NCBI RefSeq assembly: GCF_900101095.1
Contig: NZ_FNFM01000003.1
Location: 310,001-374,000, forward strand
Length of the DNA: 64,000 nucleotides
Direction of reading: 5' to 3'
DNA from: Actinopolyspora mzabensis
Lineage (GTDB): Bacteria > Actinomycetota > Actinomycetes > Mycobacteriales > Pseudonocardiaceae
Shown here: positions 42,796 to 52,716 of the stretch, piece by piece
Layout of the letters: each line of letters begins with the position of its first letter
Numbering within the stretch: the stretch's first letter is position 1
Made by a program: the position numbers and the translations under genes
Notes under the pieces: model-generated
Database searches by the model: none
Told to the model about the DNA's origin: nothing
Seen by the model: only the letters and a program-made list of their open reading frames with translations

Positions 42796-45105
42796 TTGCG
42801 CACGCTCATCTCCGAAGTTCCACACGCTCTGACCCGCTTCGTGCTGAGCGTATTCCTCTGGATCGGCCAGCTCCTGGGGATGCGGTGGCTGGCGGGGAGA
42901 GTCCCGGGCCTCGGCCGCGAAGCACGCTGGATCATGCGCCAGCCGTTCATGGTGCCGCGGCACTCCATCGGCCTCCAGGGCTTCACCGAGCGCCTGACGC
43001 TCGACCGGCGCGCCTCCGAAAGCCAGGAACAGATCAAGAAACTGCTGCTGCACGCTTTCCTGGAGGATCTCCGCATCGCCTACCGGCGCAGACGATTGCG
43101 AATCCTGCCGCACAGGGCCGGCTGGCGCCGTACCACCTACGCCACGGTTCTGTTGGACAACGTCCGCGACACCAACGGTGGTTGGGAATTGTTGCGGCTG
43201 ATCAACGAGGTACGCAACGAGACCGGCAAACTCGATCCGCTCCTTGTCGTCGCGGCCACGGACGACCCTCCACGGGCCCCGCAGGACCTCAATCCCTCGC
43301 TGACCGCCGCCGTACACGCGAACGAAGCCCTCTCCGAATGGCAGCGACGGCTGCCCACCCGGCGGCAGAAACTCGCTCCCGACGCGCGCTACCTGCACAT
43401 CGAACTTCCAGCCGCCACACCCGAGGCAGAAACCACCGGCGAAGACCGAAAAGCCTGGCAGGATGCGGCGAGCTGGCATCCCCGACGTGCTCCGCTGCTG
43501 GCACGACGGTACGTGTGCGAGGCGCTCGTGCTGGTCCTGCTGGCCGCGGGTCTGATCCAACCCGCCATCACAGTCAGCCAATCCTGGACATCGAGCTGCG
43601 CCGCGTTCGAGCGATGGTTAGCAGGAACGGTCGCCACCCGCGTGAGTCGTCTGGGTGCCGCCGGCGAGCAGTGCCTCGGCTACAGTGACAGCGCCGTACA
43701 GGTGTTCGGCGCCAACGAGCGGCTGCGTTACGTGCAGTCCGCCGTACACGCGCAGAACGAACGGGCGAAACGGCTGCATGCCGATAACCCTCACCGGCCT
43801 TACGTCACACTGATCTATTTCGCGGGGTTGACCAACAGCCGGTTCGGTCCCCGCACCGATCACGCCGTGGCGGAAGAATTGGAAGGACTGTTGCTGCGCC
43901 AGCAGGAACAGAACAAACGGTCCGCGACGGAGCCGCTGCTTCGGATCATCATCGCCAACGGTGGTACAGGAATGCGGGGTGCGCCCGAGGTGACGCGGGA
44001 ACTTCTCGTGCCGCTCGTCGATTCCGATCCCACCATCCTCGGCGTTGTAGGGATGGATCGCAGCGTGACCGAGACCGAACAGGCCATCCGCATCCTCGGC
44101 GAACACGGCAGCCCCGTCCTCGGCTCCACACTGACCAGCACCGAGCTGACCGAGCTCACTCCGCTCTACTTCCAGCTCGTGCCCGGAAACGAAAAACAGG
44201 CCGAGCTGATCGTCAACTACGCGGCACACCTCAACTCGCCGAAGGTCACCCTGTACCACCCGTCCACGAGCGGACGGAACATCTATGCGGCGACGCTCGT
44301 CTCGGCGCTGACCGAGAAGTTCGACAGTACCGACATCGCGCTGAACGAGCGCACGTGGCAGCGTTCGGTCAGCGAGTTGGCACCGCTGTGCGCCGAGGAC
44401 ACCGACCGCAGCCGGGAGATCGCGTTCTACGCGGGCCGGGAGAACACCTTCGGCGACTTCCTGCGCACCGTCCGCCGCAACTGCCCGGACTCAGCCGAAC
44501 TCCCCATGATCGTGGCTTCGGACGCGGTGTCGCGGTTCGTCTCCGACCAGCGCAGCCGCAAAACCACCGAGTTCAACGGTGTGACGGTCTCCTACGTCGG
44601 CATGGGAAGCCCCGTGATCCTGGCCGGTGAGGACTGCGTGGCCGGCCGTGCCAACTCGCTGCCCGCGGGAGGAACACAGCTCAACGCGTTCTGCAGCGGC
44701 TACCGCAAGCTGCGCGAGACACTACGCACACAGCTATCCCGAGTGGAGGCGCCGAACATGCCCTGGCCCGGCGAGCGGGTCGGCGGCCTGTACGACGCCG
44801 CGGGGTTGTTCGTCAACGCCGTCATCGCCATCCGCCACGAGCGGGGGCCGACGAAGAGTGGCCTCACCCCACACCGCGCCGAGGTGGCCCAGCAACTTCG
44901 TGACACCTCGTTCGAGGGGGCCACGGGCACGATCGACTTCGGTCGTTCCCAAATCGCCGATGACCGCAGCCTTGCCGTCCTGCGCATCGACAACATCAGC
45001 GAGCTCCGCGGTCCGGCAGGAACACCGACCTGCGCATACCTCATCGGGACGGTCTACGACGGAGGGCATCCCGACACCGCGACCGGGTGCCCGCGCATCG
45101 AGTAG
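42796..45105 (+). CDS. C-terminal part of the membrane sensor: TM segment plus periplasmic-binding type I (LivK-like) domain
   Basis: Continues the frame of 42316-42708. The first 230 residues are cytoplasmic (WFMRQ-like WIMRQPFMVPRHS, LKKLLLHAFLEDL-type helix, ATVLLDNVRDTNGGWELLRLINEVRNETGKLDPLLVVAA, resembling Walker B and sensor strands). One TM helix follows (ALVLVLLAAGLIQPAI). The outer domain of about 500 residues has receptor-family ligand-binding features (GVVGMDRSVTETEQAIRIL, HGSPVLGSTLTS, YFQLVPGNEKQAELI, VTLYHPSTSG). The TTG at 42796 has GGAGGG too close to work well, so independent translation is doubtful. It probably senses an extracellular small molecule. Confidence 0.7.
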   Translation: MRTLISEVPHALTRFVLSVFLWIGQLLGMRWLAGRVPGLGREARWIMRQPFMVPRHSIGLQGFTERLTLDRRASESQEQIKKLLLHAFLEDLRIAYRRRRLRILPHRAGWRRTTYATVLLDNVRDTNGGWELLRLINEVRNETGKLDPLLVVAATDDPPRAPQDLNPSLTAAVHANEALSEWQRRLPTRRQKLAPDARYLHIELPAATPEAETTGEDRKAWQDAASWHPRRAPLLARRYVCEALVLVLLAAGLIQPAITVSQSWTSSCAAFERWLAGTVATRVSRLGAAGEQCLGYSDSAVQVFGANERLRYVQSAVHAQNERAKRLHADNPHRPYVTLIYFAGLTNSRFGPRTDHAVAEELEGLLLRQQEQNKRSATEPLLRIIIANGGTGMRGAPEVTRELLVPLVDSDPTILGVVGMDRSVTETEQAIRILGEHGSPVLGSTLTSTELTELTPLYFQLVPGNEKQAELIVNYAAHLNSPKVTLYHPSTSGRNIYAATLVSALTEKFDSTDIALNERTWQRSVSELAPLCAEDTDRSREIAFYAGRENTFGDFLRTVRRNCPDSAELPMIVASDAVSRFVSDQRSRKTTEFNGVTVSYVGMGSPVILAGEDCVAGRANSLPAGGTQLNAFCSGYRKLRETLRTQLSRVEAPNMPWPGERVGGLYDAAGLFVNAVIAIRHERGPTKSGLTPHRAEVAQQLRDTSFEGATGTIDFGRSQIADDRSLAVLRIDNISELRGPAGTPTCAYLIGTVYDGGHPDTATGCPRIE

Positions 45106-45326
45106 CACCGTGGCCAGCAGAGCTGCCGGAGAACCAGGGGGTGAGCGTCACAAGCGCGGGGGAGCGGTCAACTAGTCGACCTCCCAGCGGGTGCGTGAAC
45201 CGATGCGGCCGCGTCACCGATAATGCGATCATGAGCGGTACGGACATCGACTTCGTGGGCGCGACGCCGAGGTGTCTGCGCCCGCCGGCCAGCGGACCGG
45301 CCACCAGAGGAAAGGGGAGTGCCGCC

Positions 45327-45845
45327 GTGGACCGAGCCGACCTGCGCGTTCGCTGCCGCCGCCGGGTCGACGAGCTGCTCGGCCACATCGGCGTGCCACA
45401 CCCGTGGGACATCAACGATTTCCTCGATCGGCTCGAACAACACCGCGGCCGCGACATCGACCTGTGCCCGATCGTGTGGACCCGTGGGGACAGCTGCGGG
45501 GTGTGGCAACAGCACGCCGACCACGACGTGATCGCCTACGCCGCCAACACCAGTGGTTTCCACCAGGACCACATCATCCTGCACGAGGTCGGGCACATGA
45601 TCTCGCGCCACCATGGCCACTGCGTCCTGTCCGAACAGGAAGCGCAGCGCATCGCACCGGACCTGGCCCCGGCGGCGCTGACGCACCTGCTGGACCGGGC
45701 CATGGGGGAATCGCAGGAACACGAGGCCGAGACAGTTGCGTCGCTGCTGCACCAACGGGCACGTCGACGTCCCCACGTGGCCGGTGAAGCCCCACCGATG
45801 ACCGCACGACGTCTCGCCCGGGTCGACTACATCTTCGGGGAGTGA
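45327..45845 (+). CDS. ImmA/IrrE-like metallopeptidase
   Basis: 172 residues. It has the zinc motif HEVGHMISRHHG with a downstream acidic helix (ESQEHEAETVASLLHQRA) holding the third ligand, Glu. Such peptidases cleave phage-type repressors or regulators, or are inactive adaptors. GGGGAG before the GTG at 45327 sets the start; an ATG at 45231 lacks a ribosome site. It is followed after two bases by the MAB_1171c-type membrane gene, a pairing common in actinomycetes, usually with an XRE regulator, which is missing here. Confidence 0.85.
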   Translation: MDRADLRVRCRRRVDELLGHIGVPHPWDINDFLDRLEQHRGRDIDLCPIVWTRGDSCGVWQQHADHDVIAYAANTSGFHQDHIILHEVGHMISRHHGHCVLSEQEAQRIAPDLAPAALTHLLDRAMGESQEHEAETVASLLHQRARRRPHVAGEAPPMTARRLARVDYIFGE

Positions 45846-45847
45846 GC

Positions 45848-47077
45848 ATGGGCGTATCCGTGCTGTTCCTGGCCACCGGCTTCGTGGTGTTCTCGGTGGC
45901 CGGTTACCGCATCGTGCTCTGGACCCGAGGGCGTAGGCGCCCCACCGAGATACCGCTGATCACGCTCGCCTGCGCGCTGGGAACGGCCTTCATCACGCTG
46001 GCCCCTGTCGTGCAGGCCGCCGAGAGCGCGCTGCTGCCCAGCCTCGGACGGCTGCTGTCGAACATGTGCACGCTCGTGGCAGCCTTCGGATTTCTGCACC
46101 TGATGCTCTACGTCGGCCACCCCGCCGAACAGGTACCCAGCAAAGTCCGACCTCGCCTGCTGGCCCTGCTGCTGACCCTGGTGGGCATGATCGCGATGTT
46201 CGCGCTCAGCACCCCACCCGGCGGAACCGGTGTGTTCACCGGGCTCTACGCCACCCAGCCGACACTGGCCGCATACACCCTGCTGTACTCGCTGTACCTG
46301 GGTACAGCCGTGCTCGAGCTGATCGTGCTGACCATGAGCTCGATCCGCTACGCCCGAACCTGGCTCCGTGCCGGGATGGTGCTGCTGGCGATCGGCAGCA
46401 CCCTGGCCGCCGGATACCTCGCGCACAAACTGTGGTCGGTGCTGTCGGAACTGCTGACCGGAGCGGTGGCCGAGCCCTACTGCCCCTCGGCGTTCGCCAC
46501 GATCGACTGCACCTTCGCGATCGGTCTTCCGGCGCTGTCCGTGCTGGCCATCGTGCTGGGCGCCGCCGTGCCCACTCTCGGGCCGCGCTGTGAACAACTC
46601 GTCCGGTCACTGTCCCAACGGCGTTCCTACCGGCGGCTGTACCCGCTGTGGCACACCCTGCACACCGCCATGCCGAGCATCGCGTTCACCGGCGAAGACC
46701 CCGCGCGAACCGCCACGACACCGGAACGTGGCGGTTCCGAACAGCTGTACCGTCGTGTAGTGGGCATCCGCGACGGGCTGCTCCTGCTGCGGCCCTACCG
46801 GTCGGCCGAGGACACCCGCGCCCACCAGGCCGCGGTGCAGCGGGACGGCGTCGCCGAGCAGGACCGTGCCGCCACTGTGGAGGCCCGAGACATTCACACC
46901 GCGCTGTCCCGCCACCGGCGCGACACACCGATCAGCGACGGCGAGCGGACACGAGCCGCCGAACCCTACGACGACCTCACCGACGAAATCAGTTGGCTCG
47001 TGCGGGTCTCCGAAGCCCTGACCAAGCAACCGCTCCCGGCCGGCACGGACGACGAACGGCCGCAGCACCCCTACTGA
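45848..47077 (+). CDS. MAB_1171c-type putative membrane transporter
   Basis: 409 residues. Six or seven transmembrane helices fill residues 1-235 (FLATGFVVFSVAGYRIVLW; LACALGTAFITLAPVV; LLALLLTLVGMIAMFAL; LLYSLYLGTAVLELIVLTM; ALSVLAIVLGAAVP). A cytoplasmic tail of about 170 residues contains RRLYPLWHTLHTAMPSIAF and YRRVVGIRDGLLLLRPY, conserved in this family. GGGGAG sits six bases before the ATG at 45848. Transport has not been shown for the family. Coupled to the peptidase gene, it may be a regulated membrane signalling unit. Confidence 0.85.
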   Translation: MGVSVLFLATGFVVFSVAGYRIVLWTRGRRRPTEIPLITLACALGTAFITLAPVVQAAESALLPSLGRLLSNMCTLVAAFGFLHLMLYVGHPAEQVPSKVRPRLLALLLTLVGMIAMFALSTPPGGTGVFTGLYATQPTLAAYTLLYSLYLGTAVLELIVLTMSSIRYARTWLRAGMVLLAIGSTLAAGYLAHKLWSVLSELLTGAVAEPYCPSAFATIDCTFAIGLPALSVLAIVLGAAVPTLGPRCEQLVRSLSQRRSYRRLYPLWHTLHTAMPSIAFTGEDPARTATTPERGGSEQLYRRVVGIRDGLLLLRPYRSAEDTRAHQAAVQRDGVAEQDRAATVEARDIHTALSRHRRDTPISDGERTRAAEPYDDLTDEISWLVRVSEALTKQPLPAGTDDERPQHPY

Positions 47078-47586
47078 CCACCGAAGACGAACCGCTCGTG
47101 CAGCTGCCACCGCTGCCGCAACACCACCAGCCACGCCTCACCCAGCTCCACGGTCAGCGGCACCGACTCCGCAGCCTCCCGCCGCAGCGCCACAGCCGTC
47201 TCCTCCTCAGCCCCCATCGCCACCGTCACGTGCGGCTCCATGTCGTAACGCCCCTCGTAGGGCACCAGATGCGGCCAGTAGCGCCGGACCCCGTCGGTCA
47301 ACTCCCGCAGCGCATCGACCGGCTCCGGAGCCAGATACACGAACCCGCCCTGCCGGCGGCACCGCTCCAACACCACCCGCAGCGGTGGCTGCCGGTCGAA
47401 CAGTGTCCGCAGCGTGGTGACCACCCCGGTGTCGAGCTCCTCGGCGGCCAGGAACGGATACAGCACCGACAGGTGCGCAGGAACCCCGTCACGCACCGCC
47501 TGCGGATACCGCTCGACCAGCGGGGCCAGCGCCTCATCGGCGGCGGGAACCGGAACGACCAGACCAGTACGACCCTCTCGTGACAT
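47071..47586 (-). CDS. 2'-5' RNA ligase-family (2H phosphoesterase) protein
   Basis: 171 residues with the two catalytic boxes of the 2H fold, HLSVLYPF (about residue 38) and HVTVAMG (about residue 117). Such proteins hydrolyse 2',3'-cyclic phosphodiesters or ligate tRNA halves. The 3' end overlaps the convergent membrane gene by 7 bases. It reads away from hrpB and has no operon partner. Confidence 0.88.
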   Translation of the reverse strand: MSREGRTGLVVPVPAADEALAPLVERYPQAVRDGVPAHLSVLYPFLAAEELDTGVVTTLRTLFDRQPPLRVVLERCRRQGGFVYLAPEPVDALRELTDGVRRYWPHLVPYEGRYDMEPHVTVAMGAEEETAVALRREAAESVPLTVELGEAWLVVLRQRWQLHERFVFGGQ

Positions 47587-47907
47587 GGCCCCGTTCTACC
47601 CGATCACGACAGCAGCCCCCACCGGCCGACCGCTGCCTGCCGACAACCATCCCGCGAGGGACGTGAGAACGTATCCGGACACACACCGACGCCGACCGGG
47701 GAAACCGACGCGGTCCCGGATCGCAGACACTTCCGCCGCCCAAACCTACCCACGCCCCCGGAGGTGCGGTTCGTAGCCATCCCGGCCGCAGTCGTGCTCG
47801 GCCATCCACCGCGGCGAACCAAAGCCACCGACCTGTAGACAAGTCCGAAAACCGGGCACAAGACGCCGCGGAACAGCCCCACTCCAGGTGGCGATACCGT
47901 CTCACCG
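47587..47907. other. No supported gene
   Basis: Divergent gap between the 2'-5' RNA ligase-like gene and hrpB. It should hold both promoters. I see no strong palindrome. Confidence 0.35.
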
Positions 47908-50388
47908 ATGACGCTGACCCTGCCCGAGCTCCCCGACCTGCCGGTCCGGCCCGTCCTCGGCGACATCACCACCGAGCTGGAACACCACGGCACCGCCGTG
48001 CTGGTAGCCCCACCCGGAACCGGCAAAACCACATTGGTGCCGCTGGCGCTGGCCGAACGCGGACTGCGGGTGGTGGTGGCCGAACCACGCCGCCTTGCCA
48101 CCCGTGCCGCCGCCACCCGCATGGCCGAACTGCTCGGGCAACAGGTCGGCGAGCAGGTCGGCTACGCGGTGCGCGGCGAACGGCGCGGCTCACCCCACAC
48201 CCGCATCGAAGTCGTCACCTCCGGACTGCTCGTGCGGCGGCTGCAAACCGACCCCGAACTGTCCGGCGTGGACGCGGTCATCCTCGACGAGTGCCACGAA
48301 CGCCACCTCGACGCCGACCTGCTGCTGGCGCTGCTGCTCGACGCCCGCGACGGGCTGCGCCCCGACCTGCGGGTGCTGGCCACCTCGGCCACCGTCGACA
48401 GCGACCGGCTGGCCAACCTGCTCGGCGAACAGCACCCGGCCCCGATTCTGCACGCCCCCGGCCGGCCCCACCCGGTCGCAACCAGCCACATCGCCCCGCT
48501 GCGCAACGAGGCGACCGAGAACACCGTGGCACGCGCGGTGCGCACCGCGCTGCGCGAACAGCACGGCGACGTCCTCGCCTTCCTGCCCGGCACCCGCGAG
48601 ATCACCCGCACCCGCCACGCACTGTCCGACGAAACCGACGTGGACGTGTTACCGCTGCACGGCAGACTCCCCACCACCGAACAGGACGACGCGCTGACCC
48701 CCAGACCCCGACGCCGCGTCGTGCTGGCCACCGCCGTGGCCGAATCCAGCCTCACCGTGCCCGGCGTACGCGCGGTCGTCGACTCCGGCCTGTCCCGCGT
48801 CTCCCGCGTCGACCACCGCCGCGGCCTGTCCGGCCTGGTCACCGTGCGCTCACCACTTGCGATCGCCGAACAACGAGCCGGCCGCGCGGGCCGCGAAGGC
48901 CCCGGCAGGGCCTACCGATGCTGGCCCGAACACGAACACAACACCCTCGCCCGCTATCCCGAACCCGAAATACGCACCACCGACCTCACCCGGCTCGCAC
49001 TGGAGCTGGCCTGCTGGGGAACCCCGGACGGACAGGCGCTGCGCTGGTGGGACACCCCACCACAAGGCCCCCTGAGTGCCGGACACCAAGTGCTGGCGGC
49101 GCTGGGGGCCCTCGACAACGACAGCGAGATCACCGAGCGCGGACACCGCATGGCCGAACTCGGCCTGCACCCCCGCCTGTCCCGCGCGCTGCTGGACGGC
49201 AGCGCCCGCGCCGGGCGGCGCACCGCCGCCGAAGTCGTCGCGCTACTCGACGACGACACCCTGTCCACCGACACCGAACTCGCCACCGCCCTACGCAAAC
49301 TCCGCGACAACGGGCCCGGTTCCCGCCGCTGGCGACGCGAGGCCAGACGGCTGGAAAAGATGGTGCCCACCACACCGAACCCACCCGACGCCGACGACGA
49401 GGCCCTGGTGGTGGCCCTGGCCCACCCCGAACGACTCGCCAGACGCCGCGCACCCCGCTCCCGGGTGTACCTCATGGCAGGCGGCACCGCGGTGGAACTG
49501 CCCCGCTCCGAAGTGCGGGAGGATCCCTCGGGCATGCCCACCGCCGAAGGACTGGCCGGGTCGGAATGGCTGGCCGTGGCCGTGGCCGAACGCGACCCCA
49601 GCCGCGCGCACGGGTTCGTGCGGCTGGCCGCACGCGCCGACCAACGACTCGCCGAGCAATCCGCCCCCGGCATGGTGGAACACACCGAGGAGATCGACTG
49701 GCACGACGGCGACGTGCGCGCCCGCACCCTGCGCCGCCTGGGATCGATCGTGCTGTCGGACACACCACTGCGACAGCCCCCACCGGAGAAAGTGCGCACG
49801 GCGCTGCTCGACGGGCTGCACAACGAGGGACTTCGGCTACTGACCTGGAACACCGAAGCGCACCAACTCCGACAACGCCTGTCCTTCCTGCGCCGCACAT
49901 TCGGCGAACCCTGGCCCAGCACCGACGAGGCCGACCTGCTCGCCGAGATCGACACGTGGCTGGAACCCGAACTGTCGGCCGCACGCACCCGCGCCGAGCT
50001 GGAACGCATCGATGTCGGGCAGGCACTGCGCCGCCTGCTGCCCTGGCCCGAAGCCGGACGGCTCGACGAACTGGCCCCGCCGCAGATACGGGTGCCCTCC
50101 GGCGCGCTGATCCGCCTCGACTACGACGACGAACAGCCCGTCCTGCCGGTACGGCTGCAGGAGGTTTTCGGCTGGAGCAGCGTTCCCACCATCGCCGACG
50201 GCCGCGTCACGGTGCTGATGCGGTTGCTCGACCCGGCCGGACGGCCCGCAGCCGTCACCGGCGACCTGGCCTCGTTCTGGAACAACGGCTACCACCAGGT
50301 CCGCGCCGAACTGCGGGGCCAGTACCTCAAGCACCCCTGGCCGGAGGACCCGTGGAACGCCACACCCGCCCCGCCGCGAGGAGGATGA
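47908..50388 (+). CDS. hrpB: ATP-dependent helicase HrpB
   Basis: 826 residues, close to the 809 of E. coli HrpB. The DEAH-type motifs are in order: Walker A APPGTGKTT, motif II DECHERH, motif III ATSATVDS, VLATAVAESSLT (motif V) and QRAGRAGREGPGRAYR (motif VI), then the HA2 and HrpB C-terminal domains ending GRVTVLMRLLDPAGRP and LRGQYLKHPWPEDPW. It probably remodels RNA. There is no neighbour in the same transcript. Confidence 0.96.
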   Translation: MTLTLPELPDLPVRPVLGDITTELEHHGTAVLVAPPGTGKTTLVPLALAERGLRVVVAEPRRLATRAAATRMAELLGQQVGEQVGYAVRGERRGSPHTRIEVVTSGLLVRRLQTDPELSGVDAVILDECHERHLDADLLLALLLDARDGLRPDLRVLATSATVDSDRLANLLGEQHPAPILHAPGRPHPVATSHIAPLRNEATENTVARAVRTALREQHGDVLAFLPGTREITRTRHALSDETDVDVLPLHGRLPTTEQDDALTPRPRRRVVLATAVAESSLTVPGVRAVVDSGLSRVSRVDHRRGLSGLVTVRSPLAIAEQRAGRAGREGPGRAYRCWPEHEHNTLARYPEPEIRTTDLTRLALELACWGTPDGQALRWWDTPPQGPLSAGHQVLAALGALDNDSEITERGHRMAELGLHPRLSRALLDGSARAGRRTAAEVVALLDDDTLSTDTELATALRKLRDNGPGSRRWRREARRLEKMVPTTPNPPDADDEALVVALAHPERLARRRAPRSRVYLMAGGTAVELPRSEVREDPSGMPTAEGLAGSEWLAVAVAERDPSRAHGFVRLAARADQRLAEQSAPGMVEHTEEIDWHDGDVRARTLRRLGSIVLSDTPLRQPPPEKVRTALLDGLHNEGLRLLTWNTEAHQLRQRLSFLRRTFGEPWPSTDEADLLAEIDTWLEPELSAARTRAELERIDVGQALRRLLPWPEAGRLDELAPPQIRVPSGALIRLDYDDEQPVLPVRLQEVFGWSSVPTIADGRVTVLMRLLDPAGRPAAVTGDLASFWNNGYHQVRAELRGQYLKHPWPEDPWNATPAPPRGG

Positions 50389-50666
50389 CCAGCCGACAGT
50401 CGACGTGCCTTGTGGGATCAGCTCACCCGGACGGGCCCCCACCAGGATCCCCGGCGGCGCCGCAACTTCTGTGTCGTGATCTTGGCTCGGACCCGCAACG
50501 TGGGGCCGCTCGTGTTGGCAGACGCCTCCGGAAGCTCGGTGGGCTCGCCATGTGTCATCTTGGCACTCGTACAGCGGCCACCAGCGTTTTCCGAACGCGG
50601 TCGGTCTGTTGAGCGGCACGGTCGATGCGGTGCTGATCCGCAGCCAGTAAGACCGGATGATGCGGT

Positions 50667-51674
50667 TTATGCAGTTCCTGGTTGCTGCTGCGGTGGGGCA
50701 GTGGAGCGTCGGGGGATGAGGGTCGGTGTGGCGATCAGAGTGCGCGAGGCGGTGTCGTTGTGGTCGAGCAGTAGGTCGAGTGCGCCAGCGGCGATCTGGT
50801 CGAATGGCACGCGCACGGAGGTCAGCGGCACTGGTAGTCGGCTGACGACGGGGATGTCGTTGTAGCCCACCAGGGAGAGGTCTTCGGGTAGGCGCAGACC
50901 GAGTGTGTGCGCGGCAGCCATGACGCCAATGGCGGTGTTGTCGTTGACGGCGAAGATCGCGGTGGGCCGGTCGGGCTTGTTCAGCAGTTCCCGGCCTGCG
51001 GTTTCGCCGGCGTCCATCGAGAACGAGTCGCCTTCGATGAGGGCTTCGTCGACGACGATGCCGGCTTCGGCGAGTGCCTGGCGATAGCCGTCGCGGCGAC
51101 CTTGGGCGCTGGAAGCGTAGTCGGGGCCGCTGACCAGCCCGATGCGCCGGTGCCCCAGGTCGAGCAGATGCCGCGTGGCGAGGTGCCCGCCGAGACGGTC
51201 GTCACCGATCGAGGAGGCGCTGACCCCGTCGGTGCGGAGGGCCAGCGCGTACGGCACGGGATGGTTGGTGAGTTGGTCGGAGGGTGAAGTGGGGGTGCGT
51301 GCGGTGGTGAGGATGAGCCCGTCGACCTGTCGCTGCACCAGGTTGTCAACGGCGGCGTACTCAGCCTCGGGGTGGTCCTGGGTGGTGGCGACCAGGGTGG
51401 AGACTCCGCGCGTGGTGGCGGTTGCGGCGATCTCTTCGTAGAGCATGGCCATGACCGTGTCGGTCAGTCGAGGTACCACCACTCCCACGGTGTTGGTGCC
51501 GGTTCGCCGTAGTCCTGAGGCCAGGGAGTTGCGGACGTAGCCTAGTTCAGCCGCGGCCTGGCGGACACGTTCGGCTGTCGGACTCGTGGAGCGGGGCAGG
51601 CGTTCGTCGAGCACCCGCGAGACCGTCGACTTGCTCACGCCGGCGGCCCGGGCGACGTCCAGGATGGTCACCAC
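50667..51674 (-). CDS. LacI-family regulator
   Basis: 335 residues. The HTH is TILDVARAAGVSKSTVSRVL with hinge LGYVRNSLASGLR, and the effector domain has DGLILTTART, HRRIGLVSG and PTAIFAVNDNTAIG. It is divergent from a DapA-like gene and separated by 114 bases that contain the perfect GGGAACGTTCCC palindrome. It therefore very likely represses itself and the dapA-like/Nramp-like operon until its ligand, probably a sugar acid or breakdown product, appears. Confidence 0.93.
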   Translation of the reverse strand: MVTILDVARAAGVSKSTVSRVLDERLPRSTSPTAERVRQAAAELGYVRNSLASGLRRTGTNTVGVVVPRLTDTVMAMLYEEIAATATTRGVSTLVATTQDHPEAEYAAVDNLVQRQVDGLILTTARTPTSPSDQLTNHPVPYALALRTDGVSASSIGDDRLGGHLATRHLLDLGHRRIGLVSGPDYASSAQGRRDGYRQALAEAGIVVDEALIEGDSFSMDAGETAGRELLNKPDRPTAIFAVNDNTAIGVMAAAHTLGLRLPEDLSLVGYNDIPVVSRLPVPLTSVRVPFDQIAAGALDLLLDHNDTASRTLIATPTLIPRRSTAPPQQQPGTA

Positions 51675-51725
51675 AGCTGTGAGGTTACCGGGTCGGGAAA
51701 GTCAGGAGAACGAGGTATTGACCGA

Positions 51726-51762
51726 AGGCATGGCATGCCTCACAGTGTACGGGAACGTTCCC
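51726..51762. promoter_or_regulatory. Operators upstream of the DapA-like gene
   Basis: GGGAACGTTCCC (51751-51762) is a perfect 12-bp palindrome with the AACGTT core of LacI operators, followed by a half-site (CGTTCCC) at about 51768. AGGCATGGCATGCCT (51726-51740) is a second near-perfect palindrome. Both lie between the divergent LacI and DapA-like genes. Confidence 0.7.
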
Positions 51763-51788
51763 GCAATCGTTCCCAAAGGGGTTCACGC

Positions 51789-52706
51789 ATGTCTCTCGAT
51801 CTCCGCGGACTGGTTCCCGCGCCTGTCACTCCGTTCACCCCGAACGGTGCGGTCGACCACGCGGCCATGGCCAGCTACGGCACGTGGCTGGCCGGTGTCG
51901 ACGGGGTCAAGGGTCTGGTATGTCTCGGTCACGCTGGTGAAGGCACCTTTCTGACCCAGCAGGAGCAGGTCGCCACTATCCGCACGCTGGTCGAGGCGGT
52001 AGAGGGGGAGATACCGATCATCGCCGGCATCACCGGTGAAGGCACGGCCGTGGCCGCGGCGGAGGCCGCGCGGGCAGTGGAGGCCGGCGCCTCCGCGGGC
52101 TTGGTCTATCCCTCGCACGGCTGGCTACGCTTCGGTTTCCAGCCCGGTGCCCCGCAGGAACGCTACCGGGCCATCCACGAGGAATCCGGGATGCCGTTGA
52201 TCCTGTTCCAGTACCCCGACAACACCAAAGCCAGCTACGACCTGCCCACCCAGCTGGACATCGCCGCCCAATCGGGCGTGTTCGCCACCAAGAACGGGGT
52301 GCGCAACATGCGCCGTTGGGACACCGAGATCCCAGTGCTGCGTGCCGAACAACCCGACCTGCAGATTCTCACCTGCCACGACGAGTACCTGCTGCACACG
52401 ATGTTCGACGTCGACGGGGCACTGGTCGGCTACGGTGGCCTGGCCCCGGAGCCGCTGGTGGAGCTTCTCACCGCAGGCAAAGCCCGCGACTACCCAACCG
52501 CCCGCGCGGTGCACGACCGACTGCTACCGGTGACCAAAGCCATCTATCACCGCGGCTCCCACATGGAAGGCACCGTCGCGCTCAAACTCGGACTCAAGGC
52601 GCGCGGGATTCTGCCCTCGGCCACGGTGCGGCCACCGCTGATCGACCTGTCGGCCGAGGCCGAGGAGGAGATCACCCTCGCCCTCAAGAGTGCTGGGCTG
52701 GCCTGA
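51789..52706 (+). CDS. Dihydrodipicolinate synthase/N-acetylneuraminate lyase-family aldolase
   Basis: 305 residues, class I aldolase barrel. The Schiff-base Lys168 (FATKNG) and Tyr142 (ILFQYPD) are present. The pyruvate-binding GTTGE of true DapA reads GHAGE (residues 47-51), so it is not the lysine enzyme; keto-deoxy-sugar-acid lyases and dehydratases vary at this point. AAAGGGG upstream of the ATG at 51789 fixes the start. It is controlled by a LacI gene and followed by a transporter-like gene, so I infer a catabolic role on an imported keto acid. Confidence 0.88.
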   Translation: MSLDLRGLVPAPVTPFTPNGAVDHAAMASYGTWLAGVDGVKGLVCLGHAGEGTFLTQQEQVATIRTLVEAVEGEIPIIAGITGEGTAVAAAEAARAVEAGASAGLVYPSHGWLRFGFQPGAPQERYRAIHEESGMPLILFQYPDNTKASYDLPTQLDIAAQSGVFATKNGVRNMRRWDTEIPVLRAEQPDLQILTCHDEYLLHTMFDVDGALVGYGGLAPEPLVELLTAGKARDYPTARAVHDRLLPVTKAIYHRGSHMEGTVALKLGLKARGILPSATVRPPLIDLSAEAEEEITLALKSAGLA

Positions 52707-52716
52707 GGTCAATTTT

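Noticed and set aside
48291..50612. A 770-codon frame overlapping hrpB
   Set aside because: Arg/Pro/Gly-rich low-complexity translation in the wrong frame of a textbook helicase.
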